Positions 63,474-64,000 of a stretch of DNA of 64,000 bases are shown here, piece after piece. The notes beneath the pieces are model-generated. The model made no database searches, was not told the DNA's origin, and worked only from the letters and a program-made list of their open reading frames with translations. The translations under genes were made by a program, and so were the position numbers. The first letter of the stretch is position 1. Each line of letters begins with the position of its first letter. Origin of the DNA: Verrucomicrobiota bacterium (lineage in GTDB: Bacteria; Verrucomicrobiota; Verrucomicrobiia; Opitutales; Opitutaceae); NCBI GenBank assembly GCA_023399155.1, contig JAEWQP010000006.1, forward strand, positions 323,556-387,555, read 5' to 3'.

Positions 63474-63830
63474 ATGGAAAACAACTGGCAAGCGTTCCTC
63501 GATTCGATCGAACACCTGACCGGCTTTGTCATCGTCATGATCGCACTCGGCGGCTTGTGGGGCCTCACGGTCCTGATGGCCAAGCTGATCGCGGCGATCG
63601 ACAAGCCGAAGGCGCAGGCCCAGGCGCAGGTCGCCGCCTCCGCGGCGGCAGTTGCCGCTGCGCCCGCCGTGGCGCACGCCGGGCCGCCCGAAGACGACCT
63701 CGTCGTCGTGGCGGCCGCCGTCGCCAGCATGCTCGGCGTCCGCCACCGCGTGGTCGCGGTCAGGCCGATCGCCTCGTCCTGGGGCCAGCAGGGCCGCCGC
63801 GACATCCACGCCTCTCACCGTATCCGCTGA
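63474..63830 (+). CDS. OadG-like small membrane subunit of the decarboxylase
   Basis: A 118-residue protein with one N-terminal membrane helix (about residues 14-40: TGFVIVMIALGGLWGLTVLM), an Ala/Pro-rich linker (45-72) and a C-terminal segment VVVAAAVASMLGVRHRVVAV. This is the plan of OadG/MmdD subunits, which hold the carboxyltransferase to the membrane pump. The linker is unusually Ala-rich. It lies 25 bases after mmdA and 40 bases before the biotin-carrier gene, in one operon. Confidence 0.8.
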   Translation: MENNWQAFLDSIEHLTGFVIVMIALGGLWGLTVLMAKLIAAIDKPKAQAQAQVAASAAAVAAAPAVAHAGPPEDDLVVVAAAVASMLGVRHRVVAVRPIASSWGQQGRRDIHASHRIR

Positions 63831-63870
63831 TTCACGACCCATTCCGCTCCCGCCTTACCTTGTGCCGTCC

Positions 63871-64000
63871 ATGAAGAAGACACTCCGCATTTCCTTCAAC
63901 GGGAAGACCTACGAAGTCGTCGCCGAACTCCTCGGCGAGGATGATACCGCACCTGCGCCGATGCGCAGCGCGGCCCCGGCCCCTGTCGCCGCCGCAGCGG
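63871..64000 (+). CDS. Biotin carboxyl carrier protein, 5' part (cut by the window end)
   Basis: The frame begins MKKTLRISFNGKTYEVVAEL, the usual start of MmdC and oxaloacetate-decarboxylase biotin carriers, followed by an Asp/Glu turn and the start of the Ala/Pro-rich linker that swings the biotin domain. The biotinyl AMKM site lies beyond the window and is not seen. The adjacent OadG-like gene supports the call. Confidence 0.75.
   Translation, partial: MKKTLRISFNGKTYEVVAELLGEDDTAPAPMRSAAPAPVAAAA

Overview
The window is a GC-rich (roughly two-thirds G+C) bacterial chromosome segment with densely packed genes on both strands. It has no rRNA, tRNA or CRISPR that I can see. The gene content points to a plant-polysaccharide-degrading member of Verrucomicrobiota, most likely Opitutaceae. 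The signs are xylan-active enzymes (GH10, GH11, GH43, a sialate O-acetylesterase-type esterase), an ADOP-type duplicated permease, ECF sigma factor/Ser-Thr kinase pairs of the Verrucomicrobia-Planctomycetes kind, and a methylmalonyl-CoA (succinate-propionate) cluster. The lineage is inferred from gene families, not from a marker gene.

Layout. 0.2-5.4 kb: GT-C membrane glycosyltransferase, Ogt-type DNA methyltransferase, a small unknown, and a secreted SGNH esterase. 5.5-9.7 kb: transglutaminase-like membrane protein, helical anchored protein, SUMF1-fold protein, GH11 xylanase. 10.3-19 kb: sensor kinase, TetR regulator overlapping an Lnt-like acyltransferase, a metallo-beta-lactamase-fold protein with a degenerate zinc site, a kelch protein and a PAS hybrid kinase. 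19-25.3 kb: DUF2868/GTPase pair, AraC-GyrI/GyrI pair, DUF2254 membrane protein. 25.4-29.4 kb: a repeat-rich zone with a tandem array of about 157-bp units, diverged satellite copies, a CPBP protease, a secreted unknown, and a pseudogene whose intact paralogue lies at 35.1 kb. 29.6-35.6 kb: three VOC proteins, DoxX-like, GNAT, GH10 xylanase, a 59-aa Cys protein and the intact paralogue. 35.8-41 kb: POT peptide transporter, ADOP permease, GH43. 41.4-53.3 kb: two paralogous sigma/kinase modules pointing toward each other, enclosing a homocysteine methyltransferase, a TonB-C-like protein, a truncated reading frame, an SDR and an AraC regulator. 53.6-56.5 kb: a secreted unknown and a TPR protein.

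56.7-64 kb is the most coherent pathway. Both methylmalonyl-CoA mutase subunits lie on the minus strand. Divergent from them are methylmalonyl-CoA epimerase, the carboxyltransferase subunit, an OadG-like membrane subunit and the start of a biotin carrier protein, which runs off the window. Together these interconvert succinyl-CoA, (R)- and (S)-methylmalonyl-CoA and propionyl-CoA. The separate OadG-like and biotin-carrier genes suggest a membrane sodium-pumping decarboxylase, hence propionate formation from sugars, although the sodium-pump beta subunit is not in view.

The least explained material is non-coding: the 157-bp tandem array, a 101-bp element with 25-bp inverted repeats, a dispersed repeat present twice, and several operator-like palindromes. 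Start codons for many genes are inferred from domain boundaries, because Shine-Dalgarno motifs are often weak or absent.
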